NCBI GenBank assembly: GCA_902761225.1
Contig: CACWJQ010000021.1
Coordinates: 1 to 64,000, forward strand
DNA from: an uncultured Lachnospiraceae bacterium
GTDB taxonomy: Bacteria; Bacillota; Clostridia; Lachnospirales; Lachnospiraceae
Reading direction: 5' to 3'
DNA length: 64,000 nt
Below the pieces are notes generated by a model, which was not told where the DNA came from, ran no database searches, and saw only the letters and a program-made list of their open reading frames with translations. The position numbers and the translations under genes were made by a program. Below are positions 1 through 8,094 of this stretch, in pieces (within the stretch, counting starts at the first letter, position 1; each line of letters begins with the position of its first letter).

Positions 1-296
1 TTCTTCTGTGCTACGATCTCCTGTCCCGGTGCGATCTGGAAGGGACGGATTGATCCGGGAAAGCTTGATGCAAGTGCGATCATTCCTTCACCGCCCTGAG
101 CCGTATAACGATTTTGGAACAGGTTCTCCCCGGAAAATGCTCTTCCGAGTACTTTGCCTATACCCCCTCCCGCTGTCTCCATCTTCATGTTGGGAGTCAT
201 CCAGCTCATTGCGCCGCTCTCGGTGATCATGGTCTCTCCGGGATCCAGTGTGCAGATGACTACCGGTAAAGGTTCTCCTTCTATTGAATATTTCAT
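1..296 (-). CDS. AIM24/TIGR00266-like protein, partial (3' end outside window)
   Basis: Only the first 98 or so codons are in the window; the rest lies to the left. The N-terminus begins MKYSIEGEPLPVV and continues with an acidic turn, a MSWM segment and Gly-rich stretches (GGGIGKV, GEG). This is the look of the AIM24 / TIGR00266 beta-sandwich family, whose bacterial members have no established function. The start at 296 is set by a strong AAGGAGGTAC ribosome binding site at 301-310. The gene points the same way as the two-component genes upstream but is separated from them by about 95 bases, so it may be its own unit. Confidence in the family is good, in a function none. Confidence 0.72.
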   Translation of the reverse strand, partial: MKYSIEGEPLPVVICTLDPGETMITESGAMSWMTPNMKMETAGGGIGKVLGRAFSGENLFQNRYTAQGGEGMIALASSFPGSIRPFQIAPGQEIVAQK

Positions 297-321
297 TTTC
301 GTACCTCCTTTATAAATTCTA

Positions 322-360
322 TTAAGCTTAATGACTACTCACTGTATTACTGAAGCTTAA
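322..360. repeat. 8-bp inverted repeat between genes
   Basis: TTAAGCTT (322-329) and AAGCTTAA (353-360) form an inverted repeat with a 23-base loop in the gap between the histidine kinase stop and the AIM24-like gene. There is no U-run on the minus strand, so it is a weak terminator candidate at best. It could equally be a protein-binding dyad. Confidence 0.3.
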
Positions 361-390
361 CAGGGCTCTCAAAACCGGTCCGGACCGCTC

Positions 391-1767
391 TCAGGCTTCT
401 ATGGGAAACAGGATCTCTGTGAGGAATTCATATCCGTAGGGCTTCTGTATGCAGTCCAGTGAAAGCTCCCCGTCATAGGCGGATGCAGCATCCCTGATAC
501 TCTTTAATCCAAATCCGTGGTTCAGCACATCAGCTTTTATTGTCTGTATGATCCCTTCTTTTATGTCAGGTTTGCTGGCGCAGGGATTGGTCTGGGTGAT
601 CATGAAGAATTTCTCTGTGCGTTTGAACTTAAGATCCACCACCTTGTAGGATGGATCCAGATCACAGAATCTATCGTCGGAAACAGCCTCGATGGCATTA
701 TCAAGCATGTTGGCAAGTATCTTGCAGATATCAACGGGAGTAAAATCCACTCCGGTGATGGTGCCGGATACCTTTAATGTGATTCCCTTTTTCTCTGCCT
801 TCTCTCTTTTCTCTGAGATGATGGCATCCGCAATGGTATTGCCGGTGTGTGCGCTGATATCCGCACTGACGATATTCTGTCCCATCTCCTCAAGGTATTC
901 ATGCATCTTGTCATATTCCCTGTTTTCAAGGAGAAGGAGCAGCACCTGGGTATTGTTCTTCATATCGTGCTTCATGGCACGTATCTTATTATTGGCTTCG
1001 GCAGTGCTCTCAAAATATCTTGTCTCCGATTCGATCAGCTCTTCATTGATGCGGTTCATCTCGGCAAGATCGTCCCGCTCCTTCCTGGCAACCCTTATGT
1101 AGAAGACAAGAGTGACAAAAGCAAGAGCTGAGAGCATGAGAACGATACGGACAGGTCTGTCCACAGGAAGGATATCATCATCGGAAAAAGGCTCGGGCAT
1201 AAAGGTGGTAAAGATGTTCAGAAGCAGGCAGATACCCATGATGATGGAAAGAGGCAGAGGAACATCATCCCTCTTCTTTCTCATTCTTGCTATAAGATAA
1301 AACAGAACAAATTCCACAAGTATGGCAGGAAGGGAATATACCGTCTCCCTGATCATTACCTGTAAGTTCCCGTTCCATTCATATTTTCCGAAGATCATGG
1401 TTCTAAGACCGCCGATCATGGTATTCAGATCGGACAGTATATCCATCGAAAAAAAGACCAGCAGGAATCTCTTCCACTTCTTCTCGACCATGTTGAAGCC
1501 CAGATATATGAGAAGTGCAAAGGATGAGAAAACCATCGCCACTCCGGATATTATGCCGGCGCCCGCATCTTCCGAAGTCCCGGTCATTGAAAAGGCCACC
1601 CCCGCAAATCCGCCCAGAATAACCGAAAGGATATATGCTATCTTCTTTCTCTTTATCTCATACCTGAGGACATCCGATATGAAATACACATTCAAAGGAG
1701 CTGCCAGCATGGTGGGCAGTGCGATAAGCAGACTGTACAGTATGTTCATAACGAGGGGCTCATTCAT
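391..1767 (-). CDS. AgrC-like sensor histidine kinase (GHKL ATPase)
   Basis: Membrane sensor of a two-component system. About the first 225 residues form six or seven hydrophobic segments, as in AgrC/ComD-type peptide sensors. A short coiled coil (about 225-262) follows, then the phosphoacceptor region MKHDMKNN with His267, and a GHKL ATPase domain with an N box (NMLDNAIEA) and a Gly box (GFGLKSI). The length of 458 residues suits the family. The start ATG overlaps the stop of the upstream response regulator by four bases (ATGA), so the two are translationally coupled. The partner is a LytTR regulator, which is the usual pairing for this kinase type. The input signal cannot be read from sequence; a peptide is the common case in the family. 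Confidence 0.88.
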   Translation of the reverse strand: MNEPLVMNILYSLLIALPTMLAAPLNVYFISDVLRYEIKRKKIAYILSVILGGFAGVAFSMTGTSEDAGAGIISGVAMVFSSFALLIYLGFNMVEKKWKRFLLVFFSMDILSDLNTMIGGLRTMIFGKYEWNGNLQVMIRETVYSLPAILVEFVLFYLIARMRKKRDDVPLPLSIIMGICLLLNIFTTFMPEPFSDDDILPVDRPVRIVLMLSALAFVTLVFYIRVARKERDDLAEMNRINEELIESETRYFESTAEANNKIRAMKHDMKNNTQVLLLLLENREYDKMHEYLEEMGQNIVSADISAHTGNTIADAIISEKREKAEKKGITLKVSGTITGVDFTPVDICKILANMLDNAIEAVSDDRFCDLDPSYKVVDLKFKRTEKFFMITQTNPCASKPDIKEGIIQTIKADVLNHGFGLKSIRDAASAYDGELSLDCIQKPYGYEFLTEILFPIEA

Positions 1768-2474
1768 CTTCCGGCCCTCCTTATATACTCGAAGAGCTTC
1801 TGCTTGGCGGCAGGACCAAGGCCTCTTGAAATGGGAATGATATCTGTATTATCCATGAGCACTTCCGAAGTTCCCATCTTCTTAACGTGACCGAGACTTA
1901 TATAATAGGATCTGTGGCACTTGAAGAAATCCTCCGAGACACTGTCTACGAGAGAGATCGCTTCTGAAAACTTCATCCTGGTCTCTATGGTCTCACCGGA
2001 AAAAACAAAACGCACACAGTTATTGGCGGCTTCCGCATAGCAGAGCGATGAAACCGGAAACACCTCTTCCTCGCCATCCACCTTAAGGGCGATCTTCTCT
2101 TCGACCCTGATCTTCTTCTCAAGGTCCGCCAGAGTCTCCCTGAGCTTGTCCATCTCCACGGGCTTTCCCAGGAATCTGAAGGCACTGACCTCATAGCCGT
2201 CCATTGCCATTTCGGTATGGCTTGTCATAAAGATTATGGGAATGGAATCCGAATATGTACGGATGATCCTTGCGGTCTTCATTCCATCCATCTGCTTCAT
2301 CTCGATATCGAGAAAAACCGCATCAAGCTCAAAGCCGTTCTCAAAGGCAGCGATGAGTTCCTTTCCGTCCGCATAGTGGAAGCAGCTTACATCTCCCTTT
2401 CCATAAAGCGAATGGATCGAATCCGTTATCTGTTTTCTGAAGACGCTTTCATCATCGACTATAGCGATGCGCAT
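1764..2474 (-). CDS. LytTR-family response regulator (AgrA/LytR type)
   Basis: Transcription factor with an N-terminal receiver domain (acidic pair VDDE near residue 7, phosphoacceptor Asp in FLDIEM, KP motif in LGKPVE) and a C-terminal LytTR DNA-binding domain ending in EYIRRAGR (typical core words CYAEAANN, CHRSYYIS). I chose the ATG at 2474 rather than the upstream one because AGGGGAG lies just ahead of it and the receiver fold starts directly (MRIAIVDDE). It is co-transcribed with the overlapping histidine kinase. LytTR proteins bind pairs of short direct repeats about 21 bp apart; such a pair sits at 7981-8017 upstream of the M13 peptidase/ABC operon, a likely target. Confidence 0.9.
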   Translation of the reverse strand: MRIAIVDDESVFRKQITDSIHSLYGKGDVSCFHYADGKELIAAFENGFELDAVFLDIEMKQMDGMKTARIIRTYSDSIPIIFMTSHTEMAMDGYEVSAFRFLGKPVEMDKLRETLADLEKKIRVEEKIALKVDGEEEVFPVSSLCYAEAANNCVRFVFSGETIETRMKFSEAISLVDSVSEDFFKCHRSYYISLGHVKKMGTSEVLMDNTDIIPISRGLGPAAKQKLFEYIRRAGR

Positions 2475-2563
2475 GGTAACTCCCCTGCTGATCGTTGATC
2501 TCATAAGTTCAAACATGACAAGATCATCTTTAAGGTATCTGACATGTCCGTATCACATCATGA

Positions 2564-2608
2564 AATTGGCAGCCATAGGTTTATAACTCCCCCCTGCGGC
2601 TGCCAATT
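2564..2608 (-). other. 11-bp inverted repeat in front of response regulator gene
   Basis: AATTGGCAGCC (2564-2574) and GGCTGCCAATT (2598-2608) are perfect arms around a 23-base loop, in the 209-base gap between the ABC transporter operon and the regulator gene. No U-run follows on the minus strand. It may act as a terminator or attenuator, or as an operator for the two-component operon. On the minus strand an 18-codon open frame (MSNWQPQGGV...) runs through it without a ribosome binding site. Confidence 0.4.
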
Positions 2609-2683
2609 ACTCATATTTTCAGAATCTGCCGCAAATTAACAGTTCCTGATAAGTTTATCATATTTACGTGAAAAGAGGTTAAT

Positions 2684-3358
2684 TCATCCCACAGTCTTGC
2701 CGTTATCAAGGACTATTGTCCTGGTTCCGTAGGATGCGCACTTTTCGGAGTGTGTTACCTGAAGGATGGTCATCTTCTTTTCTTCATTGAGCCTCTTGAA
2801 CAGCTCCATTATCTCCTGTGACGACTTGGAATCAAGGTTACCTGTGGGCTCATCGGCAAGGATGACTGCGGGACTTCCGAGGATCGCTCTTGCGATGGCG
2901 ACTCTCTGCTGCTGGCCTCCGGAAAGTGTTGCGGGCATTGCCTTTCTCTTTTCGGTAAGTCCTGTGATCTCCAGAATCTCGTCAAGCTCCTTCTTAAGCT
3001 CACTTTTCTTCTTACCGTTTATGGTGGCGGGAAGAAGAATGTTGTCTTCAACATTAAGGTTCATTACCAGATTGTAGAACTGGAATACAAATCCGAGGTT
3101 GGAAAGTCTGAGTTTGGAGAGCTTATTTTCCTTGAGGGATGCTATATCCTCTCCGCACAGCGTTATCTTTCCTTCAAAGCTTCTGTCGAGTCCTCCTATA
3201 AGATAGAGAAGGGTCGACTTTCCGGATCCGGATGCGCCCATGAGAGATACGAACTCTCCCTCGCTCACATACATGCACGCCTCGTCAAGAACCTTATTGA
3301 TATTGCTTCCTTTTCCGAATGTCTTGCTTACATTGCTTACTTCGATTACGGTATTCAT
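2684..3358 (-). CDS. ABC transporter ATP-binding protein (MacB/LolD type)
   Basis: ATPase subunit of a type VII (MacB-like) ABC system. Visible motifs: Walker [10 protein letters not shown], signature [15 protein letters not shown], Walker [13 protein letters not shown], and the H-loop (VTHSEKC). The start at 3358 ([10 protein letters not shown]) is preferred over the longer frame because GGGAG lies a few bases upstream and the family starts there. It lies 53 bases downstream of the FtsX-type permease, in the same direction, so both subunits are in one operon. Systems of this class often export or release peptides and lipoproteins or respond to antimicrobial peptides. The substrate here is unknown, but the M13 peptidase upstream in the same operon suggests a peptide. 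Confidence 0.92.
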   Translation of the reverse strand: MNTVIEVSNVSKTFGKGSNINKVLDEACMYVSEGEFVSLMGASGSGKSTLLYLIGGLDRSFEGKITLCGEDIASLKENKLSKLRLSNLGFVFQFYNLVMNLNVEDNILLPATINGKKKSELKKELDEILEITGLTEKRKAMPATLSGGQQQRVAIARAILGSPAVILADEPTGNLDSKSSQEIMELFKRLNEEKKMTILQVTHSEKCASYGTRTIVLDNGKTVG

Positions 3359-3411
3359 ATATTGATCTCCCTGAAAATTATTATGATGTAGGATTTGTGA
3401 CACGACCGTCA

Positions 3412-5823
3412 TTATTCGTATTTAAGCTGCTCCGAAAGTTTCATCTTCTTAAGATTTCTGATAGGGAACAGTACTGTCAGTGTAAACACTATCGTCATCA
3501 GTGCCCAGAGCTTTAATATCACTCCCGGATTGATATCAATGATCAGATAGATATTCTCTGCCATCTCAAAGGCTCTCTTTAATACCACTATCAGCAGAGT
3601 GGAGACAGCCACGCCAAAGGCCGATGCAGCAAATGATGTAATGAGCATCTCCCTGAACAGAATTCCGGAAAGAGTCTTTCTGCTCATTGAAGTAGAGATC
3701 ATAACTGCGCACTCCTTCTTCCTTCCTTCGAATCCGATGATCTGATTGCTGATCATACCGATACATGTCATTATCACGGCAACGGCAATGATCACTCCGA
3801 GGACTCTTTCTGACTGGGCATTGTCATCATTGAAATCATCCACTATATCCTGCACGGTTTTGCTTTCAGCACAGTAGTTTATAGCGTATCTCTTGATCTC
3901 ATCCCTTGTTTTCTCCGGATCGTCGCTCCTTACCATAAGATATCCGGGCTCATCATGATATATGGAGATAAAGTCGCTTTCCGATATTGCGAAATTGTTC
4001 TTCATTGCTTCATAGTTCTCAACCTTGAAGAATCCGGCAACCGTGTAGACCTCCCTTACGGGGAACACTCCTGAAGGATGGAATGTGATGGTCAGAGGAT
4101 CACCGATGGAATAACCGTTGTTCTTAGCCCAGTTTTTTTCTATATATATCGTTCCGTCCTCTATGACATCCGGAAGATCGTACAATGCACGGAACATATC
4201 ATAGCCGCCCTCCGGGATACCGAAGAACTGAGCGGTCTTCTCATACTCCACATCCTCAAGATATATATAGTCCAGCTCCTGGTAGACATATTCCGTTTCC
4301 GTTACTCCGTCCAGATGTTCCACAAAGGAAAAGTGCTTGGGCATACCTGTTGCGGCTACGGTCACAACAACATCACAGTCATACAGATCCGAGACCAGCA
4401 TTCCGTTCATTGATGTTGCGATGATGTAGACAAGAACACACATGGTGACTGATGTTGCGCAGAGCACTCCGCTTCCCACGGTACTCTTTCTTGAAATGGA
4501 TTCTCTGGATGCAAGAGACATCTTTTCTTTTCCGAATCTTTCGGATAAAGAGAACACTCCGTTTGTTACAGCCTTTAAGATTACGGGGAACAGGAATGCA
4601 ACAGCCATTACCGCTGCGATAAGACATATTGCCGCACTGAAAAGTCCTCCCGGGATCAGAGCAGCTATAAGAGCCACGATGGCCATTATGCATCCTGTGA
4701 TGATGCCGCTTCTGTTGAATTTGTATTCGGTATCTCTGTTATCAAATATGATATCTCTTATGGACATCTTAAGTGCCTTGAGAACAGCCTTGAGAGGGAT
4801 CAGGCACTCTATGGCTATTGCGCCGAGGATCGTTCCGATCACAAGTGCTTTGGATATTGAAGGAATTTCCAGTTCAATAACCATGCCGGTAGAGTCTGAT
4901 ACATCAAAAAGCACTGACATCATAGGTCCCCTGATAGCAAGATACAGAAGGACTCCGGGGATGCTTCCGAGAAGTGCATACATCACGTTCTCAAGGAGAA
5001 GGATTCCTGCTGTGCCACGGGGACTCATACCGAGACTTCTGAGCGTGCCGATGTATGACATTCTGTCGCTTACTATCCTCTCGCAGATGGAGAAGGTTAT
5101 GAATATAACGAGCAGGAATGCAACTGCGAAAAGTATGAAGAGGAGTCCGAACAGTTCGTTCATCATATCCTCCATATCATCGGTAAGTGCAAAGCGCTGG
5201 ACATTTTCCGACTTGAATTTCTCCTTGAGCATCTGCTCGGCAGCATCGATCTGGGTATCATCGAGGACATTGATCATGAAAGCACCGCCTACAGTCTTGC
5301 CGCAGGAAAGGATATCTGCTGTAGCATTATTGACAGCACCGCTGTAACCTCTGAAAAGGAGATTTTTTGCATCATCACGGGCCATTCCCACAACGGTAAG
5401 TTCAACCGGATCACCGGCTTTATCGTATACGCTTATGGTATCACCGACTTCTATCCCGAAGTCATTCATATACTTATTTGTAAGAACGATCTCCATATCA
5501 CCGGGGATCACATCCTTTATATATCCCATGGATGCTGCCAGTTCCGCATCTACACCATATACGGTAAATGTATCGGAAGTAACCAGGTAATAGGTATCGG
5601 GTACATCCACATAGACAGGATTGTTGAAAGTTCTCACTACCAGAGTCTGATTTTCCGGAAACCCTTCAGGAAGAGCCGAAAGCTCAGCGGTGTATGAATA
5701 GGCCATTATATCGGCCTCTCCGCTCATTGAACTGAACATATAACCCACAAGGCCCTTTTCGGTCTGGGCAAGGTCAAAGCAGAACAATGCCGCAAAGGCA
5801 CAGACAAATATGGAAAAGATCAC
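3412..5823 (-). CDS. FtsX-type ABC transporter permease (start uncertain)
   Basis: Large permease (about 803 residues) with two FtsX/MacB_PCD-like halves: a first membrane helix, a long extracytoplasmic domain, three helices, then a second periplasmic-type domain and three C-terminal helices ending in FPIRNLKKMKL. It is the membrane partner of the ATPase downstream. The N-terminus is odd. The first usable start in frame is the GTG at 5823, which lies inside the first hydrophobic helix and has no ribosome binding site. The same frame stays open upstream, encoding a plausible membrane anchor (KNTYGKPLRSNLVIF), but has no ATG, GTG or TTG before a TAG near 5905. It overlaps the M13 peptidase frame by 50 bases. 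The true start may be non-canonical, or the junction may carry a deletion or indel. Confidence 0.82.
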   Translation of the reverse strand: MIFSIFVCAFAALFCFDLAQTEKGLVGYMFSSMSGEADIMAYSYTAELSALPEGFPENQTLVVRTFNNPVYVDVPDTYYLVTSDTFTVYGVDAELAASMGYIKDVIPGDMEIVLTNKYMNDFGIEVGDTISVYDKAGDPVELTVVGMARDDAKNLLFRGYSGAVNNATADILSCGKTVGGAFMINVLDDTQIDAAEQMLKEKFKSENVQRFALTDDMEDMMNELFGLLFILFAVAFLLVIFITFSICERIVSDRMSYIGTLRSLGMSPRGTAGILLLENVMYALLGSIPGVLLYLAIRGPMMSVLFDVSDSTGMVIELEIPSISKALVIGTILGAIAIECLIPLKAVLKALKMSIRDIIFDNRDTEYKFNRSGIITGCIMAIVALIAALIPGGLFSAAICLIAAVMAVAFLFPVILKAVTNGVFSLSERFGKEKMSLASRESISRKSTVGSGVLCATSVTMCVLVYIIATSMNGMLVSDLYDCDVVVTVAATGMPKHFSFVEHLDGVTETEYVYQELDYIYLEDVEYEKTAQFFGIPEGGYDMFRALYDLPDVIEDGTIYIEKNWAKNNGYSIGDPLTITFHPSGVFPVREVYTVAGFFKVENYEAMKNNFAISESDFISIYHDEPGYLMVRSDDPEKTRDEIKRYAINYCAESKTVQDIVDDFNDDNAQSERVLGVIIAVAVIMTCIGMISNQIIGFEGRKKECAVMISTSMSRKTLSGILFREMLITSFAASAFGVAVSTLLIVVLKRAFEMAENIYLIIDINPGVILKLWALMTIVFTLTVLFPIRNLKKMKLSEQLKYE

Positions 5824-7879
5824 CAGATTGGATCTGAGCGGTTTTCCGTATGTATTTTTTAATGTTGTTATGCCATCTTGAGATTCTGTCTTCAGGTGCT
5901 ATATACATACCGTCGCTTTGTGATACGTGGTATGTGGTATAGAATTCATCTATCGTTGAAAGAATGGCATTAACTCTTATGATCTCGGGACTGTGTGCAT
6001 CATATTCGATCTGATCGATCAGAGCTGAAGCTTCCTTCTTTTCACACCAGATCCTTGCATAATTCTCGAAGAGAAGCTTTCGCTGATCATCATTTTCCGT
6101 AAGGGATACGATACACTCCATGCCTCCAAGATCCGCATAATTCTCACCCAGTGTCTGCTTGCCATCCACATGATATACGCCGAACACAGTGAATTTATTC
6201 TCGAAATAATCTATTGCCTGTGCATTTCTGTCATTAAGCTTGTCAACATCCGCACTTGCGATCCAGGAAGGGTTATAGGCACCGTTTTGATCGAACAGTA
6301 TGCAGTTACTGTCAAATGCATGTCCCATCTCGTGGGCTATTACCATTCCAAGTCCTCCGAGATTGGTATAGTAATCTGCCTTTACATCGAAGAAGGGTGC
6401 ATTGGTAATGGCAACGGTTATGGTTATATTGTTAAGAGAGGGATCATAGCATGCATTGAACATCTGCATGGGCATCTTTATGTCTTTTCTGTCCAGGGGC
6501 TCCCCGAGGGATATGATCTGATCCTTTATTCCCTTGACCTTATATGCAAGGTAGAACTCAAAATAATCCTTTCCCTTTATTCCCTTATATTCATCGGGAT
6601 CCTGTCTTGTCATATCGCTTCCGGTAACATAAACGATGTTATCCAGCTTCTTAAGGATACTGGTCCTTGTTGCGCTGCTGAGCCAGTCTGCAGAGGATAT
6701 CAGCTCTCTGTATCCTTCCCTTATATCATCACACATTGAGATCAGCGCTTCGTCTGTAGCGTCCGTGTAGAATTTTTCCACATACAAGGGATCTGTCTGT
6801 GAGGAATAAACCATAAGGATCTCATTCATGATACGGTCTTCATCAGAGGAATAATCCACTGTCTTATACTGGTCAAAGGCATCATATCCGTTAACGATAA
6901 ATCTCTGGAAGGTATTGCAGACACTGCAGAGTTCCCATGTTTTAAGGACATCAAGATTATCCGCCACAAGGATCTCGTTCAGCTTGGCAAGCTGCCCCGG
7001 ATCCATCAGTCCGAATTCATCACAATTCTTAAGGTTGAATCCAAGGCTTTTAAGATGATCGTCAAGGTCCACATTGGTGAGTATGTCCTTAACGCTGTCT
7101 GCTGAATAAAGCTTAAAATACGCATACTGATCGGCTGCGGATCTGACTATATCCATATCAGTGGCATTGTACAGATCCATAACGATATAAGCGAATTCCT
7201 TACCTGTATTGTCGGAATATTCCTTATCATGTCCCATGGCCTGCAGCACGATGCTTGCCTTTTCCTTGAGGGAATCAAGTGATCTGTAGGAATCCTCCAG
7301 GGATTCAAAATCCGCATCAAAAATCCCTGAATACTGTCCGAAGCTCAGCACATTGGTCCCGGACTCAAGATAATTGGGAGTGACGGCAAGGTTCAGAAAT
7401 CCGTTACAGCCCCAGTCCTTCTGGATCCTGACATCCAGCTCGAGAAGTTCATCCATGGTAGAAGCCTCATCGATCTCATGAAGAAGACTGTCAAGGGAAG
7501 CCGGTACAGCTGCATTATCAAAATCGTAAGAGCTGAACAGATCATATGCCGTCTTGATGACATATTCCTCAGTTCCGACTGAATACCCGCTTCCGGAGAC
7601 AACATCATTTATCACGGACTTTACCTGCTCTTCGATCATCTTCTGATCAAATGCGGAGCCCGCAGTCTGTTCTCCGTATCCAAATTCCGCATTCTGAAGC
7701 TTCTCCAGATTCACATATCCGTAGAAATCATCCTGCGCCCTTATGTGATCAGGGGTGACCACAGCGGATTCTTCCCCGCCTGCATCTTCCGGTGTCGTAA
7801 CAGTCACTGCAGCGCATCCGGAAAAGACCGTAAGAGATGCCGCACAAAACAGTGCTGTCAGCCTTTTAAATCTATTCAT
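5774..7879 (-). CDS. M13-family zinc metallopeptidase, lipoprotein (PepO/neprilysin-like)
   Basis: Secreted endopeptidase of the neprilysin family, anchored by lipid. An N-terminal signal ends in a lipobox-like SGC (Cys22), followed by an acidic linker. The zinc site is HEMGH (His516, Glu517, His520) with the third ligand in ENYADLGG (Glu579, catalytic-helper Asp583). The start ATG at 7879 follows a GAGGAGG site. Family members usually stop a few residues after an APEDR-x-x-W motif; here that motif (APEDRISRW, Trp codon at 5873-5875) is followed by about 32 extra, unrelated residues that overlap the permease gene. The native stop may therefore have been lost. Being first in the operon with an ABC exporter, it may process or degrade the exported or sensed peptide. 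Confidence 0.88.
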   Translation of the reverse strand: MNRFKRLTALFCAASLTVFSGCAAVTVTTPEDAGGEESAVVTPDHIRAQDDFYGYVNLEKLQNAEFGYGEQTAGSAFDQKMIEEQVKSVINDVVSGSGYSVGTEEYVIKTAYDLFSSYDFDNAAVPASLDSLLHEIDEASTMDELLELDVRIQKDWGCNGFLNLAVTPNYLESGTNVLSFGQYSGIFDADFESLEDSYRSLDSLKEKASIVLQAMGHDKEYSDNTGKEFAYIVMDLYNATDMDIVRSAADQYAYFKLYSADSVKDILTNVDLDDHLKSLGFNLKNCDEFGLMDPGQLAKLNEILVADNLDVLKTWELCSVCNTFQRFIVNGYDAFDQYKTVDYSSDEDRIMNEILMVYSSQTDPLYVEKFYTDATDEALISMCDDIREGYRELISSADWLSSATRTSILKKLDNIVYVTGSDMTRQDPDEYKGIKGKDYFEFYLAYKVKGIKDQIISLGEPLDRKDIKMPMQMFNACYDPSLNNITITVAITNAPFFDVKADYYTNLGGLGMVIAHEMGHAFDSNCILFDQNGAYNPSWIASADVDKLNDRNAQAIDYFENKFTVFGVYHVDGKQTLGENYADLGGMECIVSLTENDDQRKLLFENYARIWCEKKEASALIDQIEYDAHSPEIIRVNAILSTIDEFYTTYHVSQSDGMYIAPEDRISRWHNNIKKYIRKTAQIQSGDLFHICLCLCGIVLL

Positions 7880-7950
7880 ACTTCCTCCTCATTTATCTGT
7901 ACTGCCCGTCATTCTGCACATATGCCTGAGCAGTCACTTTTGATGTTCAC

Positions 7951-7981
7951 ATACTAACACCGTATTTTCATCCTGTGTAAA
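7951..7981 (-). promoter_or_regulatory. Putative promoter of the M13 peptidase/ABC operon
   Basis: On the minus strand TTTACA (7976-7981) and TAGTAT (7951-7956) resemble -35 and -10 boxes, with a 19-base spacer that is longer than ideal. Such spacing is common at promoters that need an activator. The position fits a leader of about 65 bases before the peptidase ATG at 7879. Confidence 0.4.
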
Positions 7982-8017
7982 ATCTGTGGTGAGTTGTACC
8001 GAATCTGTGGTGAATTG
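7981..8017 (-). promoter_or_regulatory. Tandem direct repeats, likely LytTR regulator binding site
   Basis: On the minus strand CAATTCACCACAGATT (8002-8017) and CAACTCACCACAGATT (7981-7996) differ at one base of 16 and are spaced 21 bp start to start. Two direct repeats two helical turns apart, touching the -35 box, is the known layout of LytTR (AgrA-type) activator sites. The LytTR regulator at 1764-2474 is the obvious candidate to bind here. Confidence 0.6.
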
Positions 8018-8033
8018 CAAAATAACGATAAAA

Positions 8034-8076
8034 AACGGTTCCCATATCCACGTCAGCCGTGAATACGGGAACCGTT
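8034..8076 (-). terminator. Intrinsic terminator after the GH43 gene
   Basis: Arms AACGGTTCCC (8034-8043) and GGGAACCGTT (8067-8076) are perfect 10-bp inverted repeats, with an inner CACG/CGTG pair. On the minus strand the hairpin runs into a TTTTTT tract, right after the glycosidase stop at 8095. Confidence 0.75.
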
Positions 8077-8094
8077 AGGTTTTTGCAGTGTGCG

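Noticed and set aside
3319..3516. Plus-strand open frames over the ABC transporter and other left-arm genes
   Set aside because: They are shadows in other frames of genes with clear motifs, have no ribosome binding sites and no recognisable protein.
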